Below are positions 45,449-56,829 of a stretch of 64,000 nt of DNA, piece after piece; position 1 is the first letter of the stretch; each line of letters starts with the position of its first letter. The DNA is from Abelmoschus esculentus. Lineage: Eukaryota; Streptophyta; Magnoliopsida; Malvales; Malvaceae. Position numbers and translations under genes: made by a program. The stretch lies in NCBI GenBank assembly GCA_035048815.1, contig JAUCBN010000042.1, forward strand, positions 2,914,001 to 2,978,000. Direction: 5' to 3'. The notes under the pieces are model-generated. The model was given only the letters and a program-made list of their open reading frames with translations. It was not told where the DNA came from and searched no databases.

Positions 45449-47605
45449 ATGAACAACCATCGGAAGGTTGAGGAAAGATTTCAGTGGGATCAAAACGCGA
45501 AAAAACATTCCAAAATTTCTCAATCTTTCCCTAAATTACTAGTTTATTCAATCTTTTCCCTTTCAATTCTTAGCCTTTTCTACACACTAAGATTTTCCGA
45601 TGCTTCGAATTCGTCTAATCACCAACTCAGCATCAGCAAAACCATTCGAGTAATCGGAGAAGAGCCTCCCTCGCCGGTTTCTCCCCAACGGAAACTCAAT
45701 CCTGTCGTGAAAACAAGCCTTCACCACATCGTTTTCGGGATTGCCGCCTCGGCTCAGTTATGGGAGCAGCGCAAAAAGTACATAAAGCTCTGGTGGAAGC
45801 CGCCGCGAATGCGAGGAATTGTGTGGTTGGACGAGACCGTAAAAAATGGGTCATCCGACGAGGACCGTCTGTTGCCGCCGGTGAAGATCTCCGGTGATAC
45901 TTCCAAGTTTAAGTACAAGAACCCCAAAGGTCACCGGTCTGCAATAAGGATATCCCGTATAGTTTCGGAGACTCTACGGCTGGGGTTTAAGGACGTGAGG
46001 TGGTTCGTTATGGGGGACGATGATACGTTCTTTGTGCCGGAGAATTTAGTTAGGGTTTTGTCTAAATACGATCATAATCAGGTGTATTACATCGGGAGTT
46101 CGTCGGAGAGTCATTTGCAGAACATTGATTTCTCTTATGGGATGGCTTACGGCGGTGGAGGGTTTGCCATTAGTTACCCTTTGGCTAAAACTCTTTCGAA
46201 AATGCAAGACAGGTGCATACAGAGATACCCCGGACTGTACGGCTCCGATGACCGGATTCACGCTTGTATGGCGGAGCTCGGTGTTCCCCTCACCAAGGAA
46301 CCGGGATTTCACCAGGTTTGTCTGGATATTTTCCATATTATTATTATTTTCCATATTTTAAAATTATTGCCTCTTATCTGGGAGAATAATACGGGAAAAA
46401 ACCCATTGTCATTATATTTTTGGATTTTGATTTTTTTTAATTTCATTTTTCAAATTATTTAAACATAATAAAGTAGGAGTATTATTTTCTCATTAATCTA
46501 CGTGTCATTATCTTGCATCGCGCATGTTACGGCATTGATAGTCAACAACTTTCTTAATCCCCGTGTTTCATCTTCACCGTCCATTTGTTTTGAAAACCAA
46601 AGTCTCAACGGTGCGATATAAGTCCAGTCTCCACCGTTTTTACGTGTTTCCATTTATGTGGAGATTAGTTTTTGGGAATCATTTATTTGGATTCGGACCA
46701 CATCGTAGTAAGTCCACTTCCTGTTTCCTAATTAAAGGGTCCAAGCCGACGTGTACGACACGATCTTGATCTTGATCTTGGTCTTGGTCTAACTCAACCT
46801 ATCACATGCGACTATTCAGTCCTGTCTATTGAGTTTAACGCACTGTGTTTTCTTGTCAGTACGATGTTTATGGTAACCTGTTGGGCCTGCTATCGGCACA
46901 CCCTGTTGCTCCACTAATCTCGATCCACCATCTCGACGTGGTCGAACCCATATTCCCAAACGTGAACCGTGTTCAAGCCCTACATCGTCTAAGGGTCCCA
47001 ATCAATCTGGACTCAGCTGCTCTAATGCAACAGTCTGTTTGTTACGACAAAATCCGAAGCTGGACGGTGTCGGTCTCTTGGGGGTACGCGGTTCAGATTT
47101 ACCGAGGCATATTCTCGGTTCGTGAAATGGAGATACCGGCTAGGACTTTCTTGAACTGGTACAAGAGAGCTCTGATTACACCGGCTTCTCTTTCAACACA
47201 CGTCCCGTCGCAAGACATGCTTGCCAGAGACCGTTTGTGTTCTACTTGGCTAATGCTTTGTACAACAAGGAGACGAATCAGACAGCCAGCGAGTATGTTC
47301 AGCACCGAATCTCGAGATCCGAGTGTAAATGGAAGATGGCGGATCCATCGCGGATTGAGAAAATCCATGTTTATAAAAAGCCTGATCCTCATTTGTGGGA
47401 CAAGGTAATGCTTGTTTTTCCCTATTTTTTTTATTATTCGAATATAAAATGACAATATGTGGTAGTCCATTTAAACTTGTTTGTGTTTGTTTTTTATCAG
47501 GCTCCTCGAAGGAATTGTTGCAGCGTTTTGCCTACGAAAAAGAAAGGCACGGTTGTCGTTGATGTAGGTGTTTGCGGAGAGGATGATGTGATTGAATTGC
47601 GCTGA
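45449..47605 (+). pseudogene. Fringe-related glycosyltransferase (DUF604), frameshifted
   Basis: A plant DUF604 protein with a fringe/GT31-like fold, expected to be a type II Golgi protein. Exons 45449-46315, 46860-47404 and 47501-47605. Features: cytosolic N-terminus, one membrane anchor at about residues 29-46, HIVFGIAASAQLWEQRK, the metal-binding DDD at residues 190-192 (FVMGDDDTFF), YGGGGFAISYPLA, GSDDRIHACMAELGVPLT, then YDVYGNLLGLLSAHPVAPL, RTFLNWYKRA, VFYLANALYN, CKWKMADP, and the C-terminal APRRNCCSVLP. Exon 2 is 545 nt between two phase-0 borders, so one nucleotide is missing. The frame changes at about 47163-47175, just after TFLNWYKRA, and the rest is read in the wrong frame to 47408. 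Introns and splice sites are otherwise good. A sequencing error would restore a normal gene. Confidence 0.85.
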
Positions 47606-48485
47606 GAAGGTTCCGTTTTTTTTTTTAACTCAAATTAGGTTTCTTCATCAACCGTCATTTAAAAAATTTCGTTATCCAATGAAAGTATGACATGTGGCTA
47701 CTTTTTTTTAATTTACTAATTTTTTAATATATGAAAAACATGATCATCTGAAAAAAATCTAAAATTACCCTTAAATTTTTATATAATCTCAAATTAATCT
47801 CTAAATTTTTAAAACTTAAAATCTGATCACTATTGTCAGTGTTGGTTGTGTTTTCCAACGATGAAATGGAACATACTTTTTTCACCGAATGACCCATACA
47901 TTGTTCGTTATATGTTATATCGTTGTTTGTTGCAAATTTTTCGAATAGATCATTTGTTGATTTTAATATTTTGTATGACATCATCAATGAGGTGATAAGT
48001 TAAATAATTGTGATGGTCTGTCTATAGATATGATAGACGGTGATGAAATCAAATCAAATTTTAAATTTGAGTAAAATTTATGGCTATTTTGTAAACTTTG
48101 AGATTATTTTACTATTAAACGTAATTATTAATTATAAGGGATAGAAGGGTCAGTTGTGGTAAAAAGCACAGTTCAAATAGTTTATACCTCAAACTATACA
48201 TAAATGACAATGTAATGGGTATAATTGAAAATAAACCAAACATTAAGACATAAAATGTAAAATGTTTTCTTTTTCAACCTACGTCGAACAGCAAAAACTG
48301 AAAACTTGCAAAAAGGATTAAAACACAATTAAAATTAAGTTAAACGTCCAAGTGGAGTAAATTATAAAGTATGGGATCTCAAGTATTTTTAAAATGGAAG
48401 GATTCCTAGTGTGGTGCGCTGTTAACGTTCATACGCACATTGCTTAACCCGGCGGCAACGCGCATTGCTCACCTAATCAGCAAAC
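47606..48485. other. Intergenic DNA, no gene seen
   Basis: AT-rich until about 48400. A short stretch of higher GC (48410-48470, with GGCGGCAACGCGCATT) is part of the next gene's promoter. No exon or RNA gene recognised. Confidence 0.55.
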
Positions 48486-48494
48486 CTATAAACA
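48486..48494 (+). promoter_or_regulatory. Candidate TATA box of the malectin-like gene
   Basis: CTATAAACA lies about 120 bp upstream of the ATG at 48609. Confidence 0.45.
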
Positions 48495-48608
48495 GACCGA
48501 CTTAACTCGTAGACATTCGCGTTAACTCAGGTCGTCTCCTTTCGACTCGGCCTCACAACAGTTTTCCTTGTTCTCATGTTTCTTTGATCAGTAACTCAGT
48601 TTTCTACC

Positions 48609-50024
48609 ATGGAAACTTTGATTACGAGATTGGGTTTCTATTTCTTCCTTTGTTTCTTCCTTTACTGTGATTTCGCTTTGTCTTTCTCTCCGGTGGACAA
48701 TTATCTCGTCAACTGTGGCGCCATCCTGGACTCCACCGTAGAGAATCGCCGTTTCGTCTCCGACTCTTTTGATTCAACTCATACACATCTCTCTTCACCC
48801 CAGTCTTTCTCACTCTGTGCCGGAACTTTACTGCCGAGGCTGCCTCCGATCTACCACACCGCCAGGGTTTTCAAGGCGCCGTCGAAATACGTTTTCGATG
48901 TCAAAGATCCAGGGACACACATGGTACGTCTCCATTTTCACCGATTCAGTTCACCCAATCTGAATCTCGTTGATTCTCGATTTCACGTTTTGGTTAATGG
49001 GTTGGTAGCTTTGACCAATTTTAATGGCGGAAATTCGTTGGGTCCTAAGGTCATAGAATATCTGCTCTGCGTTCATTCACAAAAGCTTGATATCGCTTTC
49101 GTTCCCGCTGGGAAATCGAATTTTGCTTTTGTTAGTGCAATTGAAGTGATATCTGCACCTAGAGATTTGATTCCAGAAACTGCCCAGTCTTTGAATGGTG
49201 ATAAAATTGAGAATTTTGAGGGTTTGAATCAACAAGCATTTGAAATTGTTCATAGGGTAACTGTAGGAGGTGCTAAAGTTACTCCTTTTAATGATTCCTT
49301 GTGGAGGACTTGGTTGCCTGATGATGAGTACTTAAAATTGAGTGAAGGGTCGACCAGGGCGTATTTTAGTGGTAAGATTAAGTACCAAGAAGGTGGTGCG
49401 AGTCGTGAAGTCGGTCCCGATAATGTATACAATTCGGCTAGGTTGATCGAGAGCAAGAATGCTTTGATCCCTAATGCAAAACTTTCATGGGAGTTTCCAG
49501 TGGTAGAAGATTATAAGTATCTTGTTAGGCTCCATTTCTGTGACATTGCTAGTATATCCCTTGGATTGTTGTTTTTCAATATTTATGTTAATGGACATCT
49601 GGCTTATAAGGATTTGGATCCCTCGTCCGTTACGAACAACTTGTTGGCTTCTCCTTTTTATCTGGATTTTGTGGTTGATGCTGATCGTTCTGGGATCGTG
49701 AATGTAGCCATAGGACCATCAAACAAGAGCATGGCAAACGCAGTCGATGCTATCCTGAACGGAGTGGAGATCATGAAGATGAATAATTTGATGGGTAGCT
49801 TCGACGGTAGGCTGCCTGCAGGGATGGTTTTGAAGGGTTCGCCAAGAAGAAATGTTGATTTTCTGCTTCCTTTGATTGCTCTTGTCTGTTTATTGCTGAG
49901 CTTATCAGTGTTCATGCGTAGGAGGATCGATAATGCAGACTCCGTGCCATGGTCGAAATTGCCAATGGACATCCATGAAACTACACCAAAGCACGGCAAA
50001 CAACAACTGTCAAGTAAAGTGTAA
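48609..50024 (+). CDS. Malectin-like receptor protein, CrRLK1L type, no kinase
   Basis: A single uninterrupted exon of 471 residues. The signal peptide is at about 1-24 and the first malectin-like domain starts YLVNCGAILDSTVENRRFVSD. The second malectin-like domain covers about 200-395 (YNSARLIESKNALIPNAKLSWEFPV, YKYLVRLHFCDI, FNIYVNGHLAYKDLD). A transmembrane helix at about 417-435 (FLLPLIALVCLLLSLSVFM) is followed by RRR and a 32-residue tail. The architecture is that of CrRLK1L cell-wall sensors such as THESEUS/FERONIA relatives (closest in style to the At5g24010 group), which normally continue into a cytosolic kinase to a total near 800-850 residues. Here a TAA ends the frame before the kinase and no kinase remnants follow. 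It could be a functional receptor-like protein acting with a kinase partner, or a truncated gene. Confidence 0.85.
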   Translation: METLITRLGFYFFLCFFLYCDFALSFSPVDNYLVNCGAILDSTVENRRFVSDSFDSTHTHLSSPQSFSLCAGTLLPRLPPIYHTARVFKAPSKYVFDVKDPGTHMVRLHFHRFSSPNLNLVDSRFHVLVNGLVALTNFNGGNSLGPKVIEYLLCVHSQKLDIAFVPAGKSNFAFVSAIEVISAPRDLIPETAQSLNGDKIENFEGLNQQAFEIVHRVTVGGAKVTPFNDSLWRTWLPDDEYLKLSEGSTRAYFSGKIKYQEGGASREVGPDNVYNSARLIESKNALIPNAKLSWEFPVVEDYKYLVRLHFCDIASISLGLLFFNIYVNGHLAYKDLDPSSVTNNLLASPFYLDFVVDADRSGIVNVAIGPSNKSMANAVDAILNGVEIMKMNNLMGSFDGRLPAGMVLKGSPRRNVDFLLPLIALVCLLLSLSVFMRRRIDNADSVPWSKLPMDIHETTPKHGKQQLSSKV

Positions 50025-50852
50025 ATCTCCAGGATTCCATCAGATAATGAACCATCGGTTCTAAGCCATCTCTAGCGACGAATCAATAATTCGAAGCGGT
50101 TTTCTTGCGTGATATACAAGTAATCAGTTCGGAATACCTCATGGTATTGGTGTCAATCAGATCCCATTAAGTTAAAGGTTTGTTTGTGTGGATTGTGTCT
50201 GGTATCTGTATTTAAGCTGTCTGAGCAGTGTCTATTGTATTGTTTCATCATGTTTGTGACTGAATTGGTGATACTGTAATGAATCGTTTAAAGCAATAAT
50301 GATTTCACTAAAAATCAGTCTGAATTGGTGATAATTGTATGATAAAATAATAATGAAGTTTTTAACTTTATGGGATTAAAAAATTATAGTCATAATTGAT
50401 AATTAAAAATAATTAGATTAAATTAAATTTTTAAAAATTTGATTAAATTTGATACTTAAATTTAATCCGAAATTTAAAGTATATCAAACTGAATTGAAAT
50501 TAATTTATTTTTTTTGTTAAACTGATATATACTCAAATCACAAACAGTTAAATCAAAAATAATTCTAATAGAAAATAAATTGAATTAAATTATTTATATC
50601 TTATATAAATTAAATATCAACCCGATAATTGAGTTAAAGTGAATGAATAAATTATTTTTATTATTATTTATTTATTAATAATGTGAAAAATAATAAAATA
50701 ATGTATCTTTTATTCTCCTTATATTATACTACTAATTAACACTATTTTTAAAAATATTTAGTTGTTCAATATCGTTTTTTTTCCTTTAAAAGATATTTTT
50801 ACATTTGATTCAAATCAAGACTAGTTTTACAAGAATACGTCAATAGGAAAAT
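50025..50852. other. 3' flank and AT-rich intergenic DNA
   Basis: About 250 bp of 3' UTR-like sequence is followed by AT-rich DNA. I searched all frames for kinase motifs (glycine loop, HRD, DFG) and saw none. Confidence 0.6.
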
Positions 50853-51127
50853 TCTATAACGGGCGTCGAACATTGTTGAACACCACTAATGTTGAACATT
50901 GTTGAACACCACTAATGTTGAACATTGCTGAACATCATTAAATTAATTAATAAAATTTAAAAATCTCAAGGATTCAATATGTAATTAATAAAGAGCGATA
51001 GATTCAACATACAATTAATAATTGCGTATTAAGTTCCTGAGATTTTTAATCTTTATTAATTAATTTAATAATGTTCAACGGTGTTCAACGTTAGTGGTGT
51101 TCAACGATGTTCGACGCCCGTTGTAGA
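50853..51127. mobile_element. Palindromic MITE with GTTGAACA repeats
   Basis: The left end TCTATAACGGGCGTCGAACA matches the inverted right end TCTACAACGGGCGTCGAACA. The inverted repeat continues through GTTGAACACCACTAA, TTAAATTAATTAATAAA and AAAAATCTCA towards the centre, so almost the whole 275 bp folds back. The left arm has an extra 26-bp unit (CATTGTTGAACACCACTAAT plus TGTTGAA) compared with the right arm. No clear target duplication, no ORF. Confidence 0.75.
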
Positions 51128-51820
51128 CTCATCTTTAATTATATATATTCGATTGAACTCATGCTTAACTCAATCTGAATCAACTCAAAAATTTAATTAA
51201 TGATTCGACCTAAAAATTAAATAATATAATATTTTAATAAAAAATCAATTAATTTGATATTAAACCAACTTGAAATCAAACGATACAATATTAATTAAAT
51301 CTGGAAATGAACTCTACCCCATTTGGTATATATCCGAACTAGATTTAATCCTACTCGAACTTAAATCAAATACCGTCTAAATTCAAAGGACGGAATCCGA
51401 TCCGATCAGAAGTATCCTATTTTTAAAACATGATTGACGATCCAATAAAAAACTACTCTAATTCAACTGCGTAAACTTCATTGCTATTCGATTAGGCTAA
51501 TCCTGCAACACTTTTGTGTTGCATGAAGCTTACAATCGGAGGGACGTAGAGTCTTCCACCGGCCTAACAGTGGACTTTTTGTCACTCTTCCCACTCTGAT
51601 TTTCGCTACACATATTTTTTTTCCTTTTAAAATAAATTCAAATGTCAAGAACAATTCCAAGACGTGAATCGGGCTTTTTATTTCCTTATATAAAAATAAA
51701 TACTGTACAAGTATCCTTTAGGAGATTTTTCCTTTAGGAGATTTTTTCTTATATATATTTATAATTACATATCTTTGATGTATTGATCGATTAGTATATT
51801 ATAAATATACATATAATAAA
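51128..51820. other. AT-rich intergenic DNA, no gene seen
   Basis: No exon found. A direct repeat TTTAGGAGATTTTT occurs twice at about 51717-51746. The bases gatat at 51821-51825 are the left target duplication of the next LTR. Confidence 0.55.
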
Positions 51821-51825
51821 GATAT

Positions 51826-54098
51826 TGTAACACCCGACCCGGATGTCACAATAGGCTTCCGGCCCAAAACTCATATTTCAAAATTTCCTTTTAAAAGCCC
51901 AATAATAAAAACCACGTAAAGTTTAAAACCAATTTCATAGTCCACTTAAATTAAAACAAACCCAAAATAATTCAAAGTAAATCGGAACTCCAAAATAAAT
52001 TATAGACTGTTTCAAAAATATTCGACCCAAATAAAATAACAGAGTTACAACACATATAGGGTTCAACCTAGTACTAAGCCCACTACATCTAATAACTGTA
52101 CTCTGACAATACGGTCGATGCTGAAAGTCCGAACCATGATGGTGCTCCACGAATCCCGCTCCACCTAACCTACGCACGAAAACAGATTTCGAACGCTGAG
52201 CCACACAAGCTCAGTGGATACGCCAAACTCGGCCAACATCATGCATATCAAAGCAGTAAAGCATGGCATATAAATCACATGCATGGTATGAAGGTCTAGC
52301 ATGCTTGCCTACACATGGCATAAATGAATGTATACTATCGCACACAGCATATACCAACATATAAGTCAACACACAAGAGTGAGGCCCGCGTCCACACAAC
52401 ATCGGGATCCTACACTCAGGATTGAGGCCGCCCTCAAATCCTATGCCCGGAATGTTACATCGGGCATCTTCGAACGAGGCCGCCCAACGTTCGGAAAAGG
52501 GTGGAGGTTGCCCAACCAATCCTATGCTCGGAATGTTACATCGAACATCTTCGAGTGAGGCCGCCCAACACTCGGAATAAAGGTCTTCAATCATCACTCG
52601 GCATGTTACATCGGATGGCCTTCAACGTGTTGCAACACTTATGGATATCCGAATTTCCAACACAAAGGACTCAAACCACACAAACGATCCACCTAGGATC
52701 TATCACAACAAGACATATAAATCCTTATCATACTTAGGTCTTTCGGGGTTATGATTATCAATCTTAGTTCGATGATTCATTTCATAGCTTTTAGATTAGA
52801 GTATTTATTTATTAAGGTCACCGAAGCCTTAAATTCTACCAAACTTAGCCAAAACACACAGGGGTATCGATACCTTAAGTAGGGTATCGGAACACCCTGT
52901 ATCGATACTCACCCAAAGAGGGTATCGAAACACCGAGGTATCGATACCAGTATCGATACCCCTTGACCAAAGTCAAAGTCAACAAAAGAAGGAAGACTGT
53001 TTCGAAACATGTATCGATACCAAAAGTTTCTGGAGACCCTTGGTATCGAAGCATGGTTCGATACCGTTGACCAACTTCAAAAGTCAACAGAAGAGAAGAA
53101 CCCGTTTCGAAATACGTATCGAAACCAAAAGTTTCTGGAGACCCCCGGTATTGAAGCATAGTTCGATACCCCTGGGCAACAAGCCAAAATACACTCACTG
53201 GTATCGATACCGGTAGCCCGAGTATCGATACCCCCTGCACTAAGGACGGTTTTATACTTAAAATTTCTAGATTTTCAACCCCAAACTCAACCTAATCGAT
53301 CCTAAAGTGTTCCTACTCAATATTAATGATGTTTAAAGTGTTTTAACACCAATTTCCAACTCTTAATCACATTAATACGGATTTCACCATTAAAGACCCA
53401 TTTTCAAGCAACCAAGCAAAACAACATACATGCATGATTATCTCTACATGTCATGCACTCTACCATGAATGGATGATGAAGAAGGAGTTGGGAGTACCAA
53501 CCTTGATAAGCAACAGCAACAAACTCGAGCTCCACTTCCACACAAGCTTTCACCTTCTCAAGCTTGAAGATGGCACACAAGCCTCTTTCTCTACAAGAGA
53601 AAGATAAAGAACGGATTAGGCTCACCTCATGATGATTCTAGAGCTTTAAAATACAAAAAGATTCAGATTTTAAGCTCTTAAAACCCAATCCCGAGCTCCC
53701 CCTGAAACCCTCACTTAAACCCTTCTCTCCACCGAACTAACACCTCTTAAGCTTGAAAGATAGATCCTCAATAGCCCTACAACTTCTTCTCCATCAAGAA
53801 AACGGGATTCTAAACCCAACTCAACAAGATCTTACCTTTACACACCCCTTTTCTTGCTTCAAAGGTATTGGAGGATGAAGAAAAGAGAGAAGAGAATGAA
53901 GTCATTCTCTGCAGAGAATTAAAATCCCTCCTCCCTCTTGTCTTCACTTTAGACATTTACAAAAATGTCACCCCTCCACATCCAAGCCCAACAAGCCCAT
54001 GGCCCAACAAGGCCCAAACCAACAAACCCGAGCCTAAACCCGAGGCCCAACGCAACAGGTTAACCCGACACACTAATCCGAGAATTTGGGTCGTTACA
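51826..54098 (+). mobile_element. Solo LTR, copy 3, perfect target duplication
   Basis: It is 2273 bp, starts TGTAACACCCGACCCGG and ends TTGGGTCGTTACA. It is flanked by GATAT on both sides (51821-51825 and 54099-54103), a perfect 5-bp duplication. Same family and orientation as 6305-8605. No internal region or second LTR is adjacent, so it is a solo LTR. The 128-residue minus-strand ORF inside is a by-product of the repeat. Confidence 0.9.
52861..53233. repeat. ATCGAT-palindrome block, two 105-bp units
   Basis: Dense TATCGATAC / TATCGAAAC motifs. Two tandem units start near 52957 and 53062, each with TTGACCAA...GTCAACA, a GTTTCGAAA segment, CCAAAAGTTTCTGGAGACCC and a TTCGATACC end. Confidence 0.85.
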
Positions 54099-54454
54099 GA
54101 TATTTTCACGTTTGAAAAGAGATAAAGAACATCAATTTTATGTTGAAAAGAAAAAAAAATTTGGATATATATACGGTGACATTGTACTTTCTATCAGACA
54201 TATCTTTTAGGAAAAGAGTAACATTCCCGTCATAATACGCTCAAACTATTTAATTTTATTCATAATATCAAAAGTTTAAATTATTTAATAAATCTAATAT
54301 TAAATCGTACTAGATTAATTATTTAATTCTAATACATTCCAACCTATGTAAACACCGTGATTCCATTAACATTCTCCTCAGAGATTCTCTCAACATAAAC
54401 TAAACCCTCTCTTTCAGTCTTTCTCTCTAAAAGAAAACTCCAAGAATTCGACCA

Positions 54455-55681
54455 ATGGATTCCAGATTTGTAAGAGCACTAATACAAGACACCTCTTGAC
54501 CATAATCTTTCTGGGAATTTGTATGATGTGGATCATGGCACCAACAAACACTTACAAGCAAAAATGGAAGCCTGCCATCTCCAAAAAGGTTGTTTCGACA
54601 TATTTTGGAACACAAGGTAATTTGTCAGATGATATAAAGACACATATGCGTGATCATGAGGTTTGTTTTACATTGTTGTAATATTGTCTTACCATTACAG
54701 CTCCCAACATGCTGGTTTGGACTTTCCCTGTTCTCTTCGTTGCTGCTATGGGATCTTTGTATCTTCACTTGGGAAAGAAGAACTCGAACCAAAACGATTC
54801 ACAAAGGTAGAAAAACGAGACTTTTCCGGTTCACTTTCATACGTTAGAAAAGATCGAAAACCGATTTGAATGGTTATTTGTTTTTGTAAATTTCGGTGTA
54901 CACAACGATGGAAGAAAACGTTGGCCGGCGTTATGGAGGAGGCCGGTTTTAGTGAAAGGTCCGTTGGGGATCGTGTCGGGGATAGAATTAGCCATGTTCC
55001 TCATGTTCATCGCACTCCTGGCAAGGACACTGGGGACTTATTTACACAGGCTACCTACCCTCACTGGAAAAGTAGCGGCGGCAGATGGAGTCAAAGTGTA
55101 AGCTCAGGTTTGAGTAATCGACAAATGAAACATCAAAGATTATATTTATGGGTGTGGTGTGTTTCGGCAGATGGCAATTGAAGTTGGTGAAGTCTGCGTT
55201 GTGGATAGGGCTGACCGGGAATGTGTGTTTAGCGTTTCTGTTCTACCCCGTGGCTCGGGGCTCGTCGGTGCTGCCGGTACTGGGGCTAACGTCGGAGGGG
55301 AGCATCAAGTATCATATATGGCTAGGACACTTGACCATGGTTCTTTTCACTGCGCACGGCGTTTGCTTCATTGTTTTTTGGGCAGTTACTGGACATATAT
55401 CTGAGGTAATTTGTGTTCCTTAGTAATCATTATAGAAAGATTTACATTTTGGTCTTTGAATTTTTCAACTTTAACGTTGACGTCTGAATATTTCAGATGT
55501 TAAAATGGAGTTATTCCGATATTTTAAATGTAGCAGGAGAGACATCATTGCTCGGTGGCCTAGCCTTGTGGGCAGCAACCTTCCCTCGAATCAGACGAAA
55601 CTTTTTCGAGCTCTTCTTTTACACTCATCACCTCTACATCATTTTCATCGTCTTCTTCCTCTTCCGTGTCGGAATCAGCTG
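54455..55681 (+). pseudogene. FRO: Ferric reduction oxidase (FRO) gene, truncated
   Basis: FRO proteins are membrane flavocytochromes that reduce Fe(III) or Cu(II) at the cell surface or organelles. Exons: 54455-54616, 54701-54806, about 54900-55097, 55171-55405 and 55497-55681. They encode WIMAPTNTYKQKWKPAISKK, STYFGTQ, VKGPLGIVSGIELAMFLMFIALL, LGTYLHRL, RGSSVLPVLGLTSEGSIKYH, HIWLGH...FTAHG, and PRIRRNFFELFFYTHHLYIIF with the heme-ligand histidines. The sequence stops after FRVGIS; the following exons for the FAD (HPFT) and NADPH domains are absent, replaced by unrelated repeat-like DNA. Exon 1 is also frameshifted: from ATG at 54455 the frame hits TGA at about 54497, and the family frame (LLTIIFLGICMMW) is offset by one. 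The exon 3 acceptor is poor (TTTCGG). Non-functional as a reductase. Confidence 0.87.
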
Positions 55682-56815
55682 GTGATTACTCTTTGCAGGG
55701 GGCGTTTTAAAAATTTCGGGGACCCCGTGCAATTTATTAAAATACGACGTTTAGAAATAATTGTCCATAACTTTTGCTAGTTATAAAATTGTAACCCTTA
55801 GAAGCAAATATCCTTTCTAGGGGCCCCTGTGCGATTATTTCTATTGTGCCTATCCAAAACTTCACTAGTTTTATAGAAGCAATAATAATAAGAATAATCA
55901 ATAAGATTCTATAACCAATTATCGCATTTAAGAAATAATTATAACGTTTAAACAATTATAACGCATCTTTCTTAATTGTATTTTCAAAATCTTTCAATGA
56001 ATTTCGGAATTAACATCATCTAAAGAATGTTTTATCAAAATTTTGAGGACCCTCTTTTTAGGGGACCCTGTGCGACCGCTTCTATTGCGCATGTCTAGAA
56101 ACCCCACCGACTCTTTAAAAACTAGAAGTGATCCCCGGCTGTTGTATTTTCTTTTTCTATTGATCAATAGAGACATGCCGGGAAAACATGGAGCAAGCGT
56201 AGATGTGTGAAAATAAGGTTGTGGGCAGTCGGGGCATGGATGTCTTGTCCAGTGGAGCCGAGGTAGACCCAAGAGTTGAGGATTTGCGTCTACTTCACGT
56301 TGAAGTAAAACCAGACCAGACATGAGACAGGCAGATCCTGGTGGTTGGCCAGGGTTCGCGTCAACCCACCATTTTTATTTAGAAGTTTCTTAAATTATGA
56401 TGGTAGGAAGTAAATTATAAAATAATAATTTATAAGTTTCTTGGAAATATTATTTTTATTTAAAATCTTTAATACTAAATTAGTATCTTAAATGTGAGAT
56501 TTTTTTGTAATATTATGATCGATTGTTTTATTTCATAATATCGACAGTTTTTTGTGTTATTTTTTAGTTTTTTATTTTTAATTTTACAGTTCATATTAAT
56601 TAAAATAATAAAATTGTTACATATTTTAAATACAAAAATTTAATTAAATAAATTTATTAAGGATTTAATTGATTTTACGGCGGCTCACTTATATTTCCAT
56701 TTACTACTAATTTCACCTGCACCGTTACAAATCTTGCATCACTGTCCAATCACAACAATCCATCCGTGTCACAGCCGGAGACCGAATGAGACGTAGTTTA
56801 GAAACTACTCATCCA
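55682..56815. other. Repeat-derived DNA replacing the FRO 3' half
   Basis: A motif of the form GGGGACCCTGTGCGA with a following CTATTG.GCATGTC-like part occurs at about 55818-55868 and 56058-56108, with a weaker third copy near 55718. These look like pieces of a dispersed repeat. The segment 56130-56370 is less AT-rich but every frame is interrupted. No FRO FAD/NADPH motif was found here. Confidence 0.5.
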
Positions 56816-56829
56816 CTATATTTATATCC
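56816..56829 (+). promoter_or_regulatory. Candidate TATA box of the BRH1-like gene
   Basis: CTATATTTATATCC lies about 150-160 bp upstream of the ATG at 56980. A (CTT)n tract at 56858-56880 sits in the presumed leader. Confidence 0.5.

Noticed and set aside
46046..46354. Minus-strand ORF in the DUF604 gene
   Set aside because: It is a shadow of exon 1, with no family resemblance.
52211..52597. 128-residue minus-strand ORF in LTR copy 3
   Set aside because: It lies wholly inside the LTR and corresponds to broken frames in the other copies; the open frame is by chance.
54870..55404. Two ORFs of 103 and 81 residues as independent genes
   Set aside because: They are other reading frames over FRO exons 3 and 4; the FRO frame explains the conserved residues.
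55994..56323. 109-residue minus-strand ORF downstream of FRO as a gene
   Set aside because: No recognisable domain, it overlaps repeat motifs, and flanking frames are interrupted.
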